The position numbers were made by a program, and so were the translations under genes. From Paludibacteraceae bacterium (GTDB lineage Bacteria; Bacteroidota; Bacteroidia; Bacteroidales; Paludibacteraceae), in NCBI GenBank assembly GCA_017457295.1, contig JAFTHS010000055.1, forward strand, positions 1-32,772: a stretch of DNA of 32,772 bases. The letters are read 5' to 3'. Numbering within the stretch: the first letter of the stretch is position 1; the number at the start of each line of letters is the position of its first letter. The notes below the pieces were generated by a model. The model had not been told where the DNA came from. It ran no database searches and was given only the letters and a program-made list of their open reading frames with translations. This document shows positions 31,989 to 32,772 of this stretch, piece after piece.

Positions 31989-32197
31989 CCGAAGTGACCC
32001 AAAATAATTTGCATTTGCTTTTGCCTTCCAAAGTGAGTTGGTTGGCAGATATGTTGTGTGCAGAGAAGCATATCAGCGTTATTGAAGCCATGCGACAAAT
32101 CTACTCTTCTGATATGTACAAACAATTGGAACAAGAGAGCACCAAACGCTGGCACGAAGGTCCTGTCGCTTTGTACCAAGAATGGATGAAGAAATAA
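31985..32197 (+). CDS. Small helical protein linked to DUF3990 module
   Basis: 70 aa. LLPSKVSWLADMLCAEKHISVIEAMRQIY, YKQLEQESTKRWHEGPVALYQEWM. Resembles the DUF3791-associated small proteins that follow DUF3990 genes, and shares with the first gene a helical pattern ([IV]S, then EAM or QAM, then Y..LE), so a distant paralogue is possible. Candidate second immunity or targeting partner. Starts by ATGA overlap; no terminator is visible before RNA element B. Confidence 0.65.
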   Translation: MTEVTQNNLHLLLPSKVSWLADMLCAEKHISVIEAMRQIYSSDMYKQLEQESTKRWHEGPVALYQEWMKK

Positions 32198-32250
32198 CAA
32201 AACAATACTAACCCACTAAATTACTCATCACTCATAACTTATAGTTAATC

Positions 32251-32490
32251 CGCAACGAATCGTTGCCCGACATATTTGATATAGCGTTATAAGCCCAAAC
32301 TTGATTCATTGAAAACTGGACACTTTCAATAATCATTTATTCTTCAAGTACGGTTTATGCACGCTCATGCTTTCAGCGTGAGTTTTCCGTGCCTAGATTT
32401 GAAGAATAAAGGTAGTCCAGAATCCTCAATGAATCAAATTGAAGCGAACGAAAGTTCACGCTTTTTTGTATACCTACACGAACATAAAAA
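32251..32490 (+). ncRNA. Structured RNA element B (same family as element A)
   Basis: Rod-like hairpin with ordered helices: TTGATTCATTGA (32301-32312)/TCAATGAATCAA (32426-32437); CTGGAC (32316-32321)/GTCCAG (32415-32420); TTTATTCTTCAA (32336-32347)/TTGAAGAATAAA (32399-32410); ACGG (32350-32353)/CCGT (32387-32390); CACGCT (32360-32365)/AGCGTG (32375-32380). A 5' hairpin GCAACGA/TCGTTGC (32252-32266). It aligns with element A at the 5' end (CGCAA, ATCG, GACATA, AGCGTT) and the 3' end (CCTC, GAATC, AAGC, CACGCTTTT, CACG). No canonical promoter was found in 32198-32250, so it may be read through from the DUF3990 operon or use a divergent promoter. Confidence 0.5.
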
Positions 32491-32499
32491 CAAACCAAT

Positions 32500-32772
32500 A
32501 TGAAAAAATTTTTTACAATTTGCCTCCTACTTGGAATGGCAGTATTCATCAACGCCAATAATGATGAACTCTATTACAATTTTGCAAACGAGCAAGTTCT
32601 GTTAGATGAATTAGATCTGTTTGAGTATGCCAATTTTCCCGAAGGAACATCATTTGAGATTTTCCAAGATGAAGTAGATGATTTGGGTATTAGACATCAG
32701 TCGTATCAACAAATGTATCATGGCATAAAAGTGCAATCTAAAATGATACTTGTACATTCTAAAAACGGTCAA
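32500..32772 (+). CDS. Secreted metallopeptidase, N-terminal part (M4/thermolysin-type propeptide)
   Basis: The first 91 codons; the gene runs off the window. Signal peptide about 1-19 (MKKFFTICLLLGMAVFINA). SYQQMYHGIKVQSKMILVHSKNG at the end looks like the FTP propeptide domain that precedes fungalysin/thermolysin catalytic domains, so a secreted zinc metallopeptidase is likely. The catalytic HExxH part is outside the window, so the enzyme class is not confirmed. Start is 63 nt after the main helix of element B. Confidence 0.6.
   Translation, partial: MKKFFTICLLLGMAVFINANNDELYYNFANEQVLLDELDLFEYANFPEGTSFEIFQDEVDDLGIRHQSYQQMYHGIKVQSKMILVHSKNGQ

Overview
The window reads as a chromosomal segment of a Bacteroidales bacterium (phylum Bacteroidota). 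Evidence: (i) almost every promoter I can place has the Bacteroidota form, TAnnTTTG at -7 with TTTG or CTTG about 20 bp upstream; (ii) most start codons lack a Shine-Dalgarno, the nqrF and nqrE starts being exceptions; (iii) the gene content is typical: Na+-NQR, a type IX secretion sorting domain, GH3-family adenylating enzyme, secreted DPP-IV-type peptidase, SusG-like amylases, FucP-type sugar transporter, DUF4143 ATPase. I cannot name a genus. There is no phage, integrase, transposase or CRISPR array.

Layout. 1-4793 (minus) is the Na+-pumping NADH:quinone reductase operon nqrABCDE plus the first codons of nqrF. Its NqrC appears to carry two extra domains, a rubredoxin-like zinc/iron ribbon at the cytoplasmic N-terminus and a TonB-plug-like strand module at the C-terminus. 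4794-5672 has no gene but holds the nqr promoter with an upstream palindrome, a structured patch, and a large folded RNA element (A). 5673-7308 encodes two secreted proteins. 7467-8810 (minus) is a DUF4143 ATPase whose promoter is preceded by three direct repeats at 33-bp period. 9174-12658 holds a secreted protein and a dipeptidyl-peptidase-IV-like serine peptidase. 12721-18322 is a run of plus-strand genes: sugar transporter, ROK glucokinase, polysaccharide deacetylase, large lipoprotein, PnuC-type transporter. 18319-19153 (minus) is a holin-fold protein and a YtxH protein. 19302-20498 is an orphan sensor kinase whose 3' end overlaps ispE (minus) by 117 nt; ispE is coupled to a lone ABC-2 export permease. 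22338-22864 is rplS with a folded leader, a heptamer repeat, tRNA-Gln and a terminator. 23033-25656 is a GH3-like enzyme coupled to an acyltransferase. 25754-29203 (minus) is two GH13 amylase lipoproteins; 29294-30700 (minus) is a beta-CASP metallo-hydrolase. 30953-32197 has a small cysteine-rich protein and a three-gene DUF3791/DUF3990 module that looks like an ADP-ribosyltransferase-fold toxin-antitoxin. The window ends in folded RNA element B and the start of a secreted metallopeptidase.

The most interesting signals are: the two related RNA elements A and B, which align over most of their length, keep the same helices and show compensatory base-pair changes, each sitting just ahead of a secreted-protein gene; the triple-domain NqrC; the palindrome-plus-promoter architecture shared by the nqr operon and the cysteine-rich gene at 30953; the 33-bp iterons upstream of the ATPase; and the DUF3791-DUF3990 module. 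All assignments are from reading the sequence; no database search was run.
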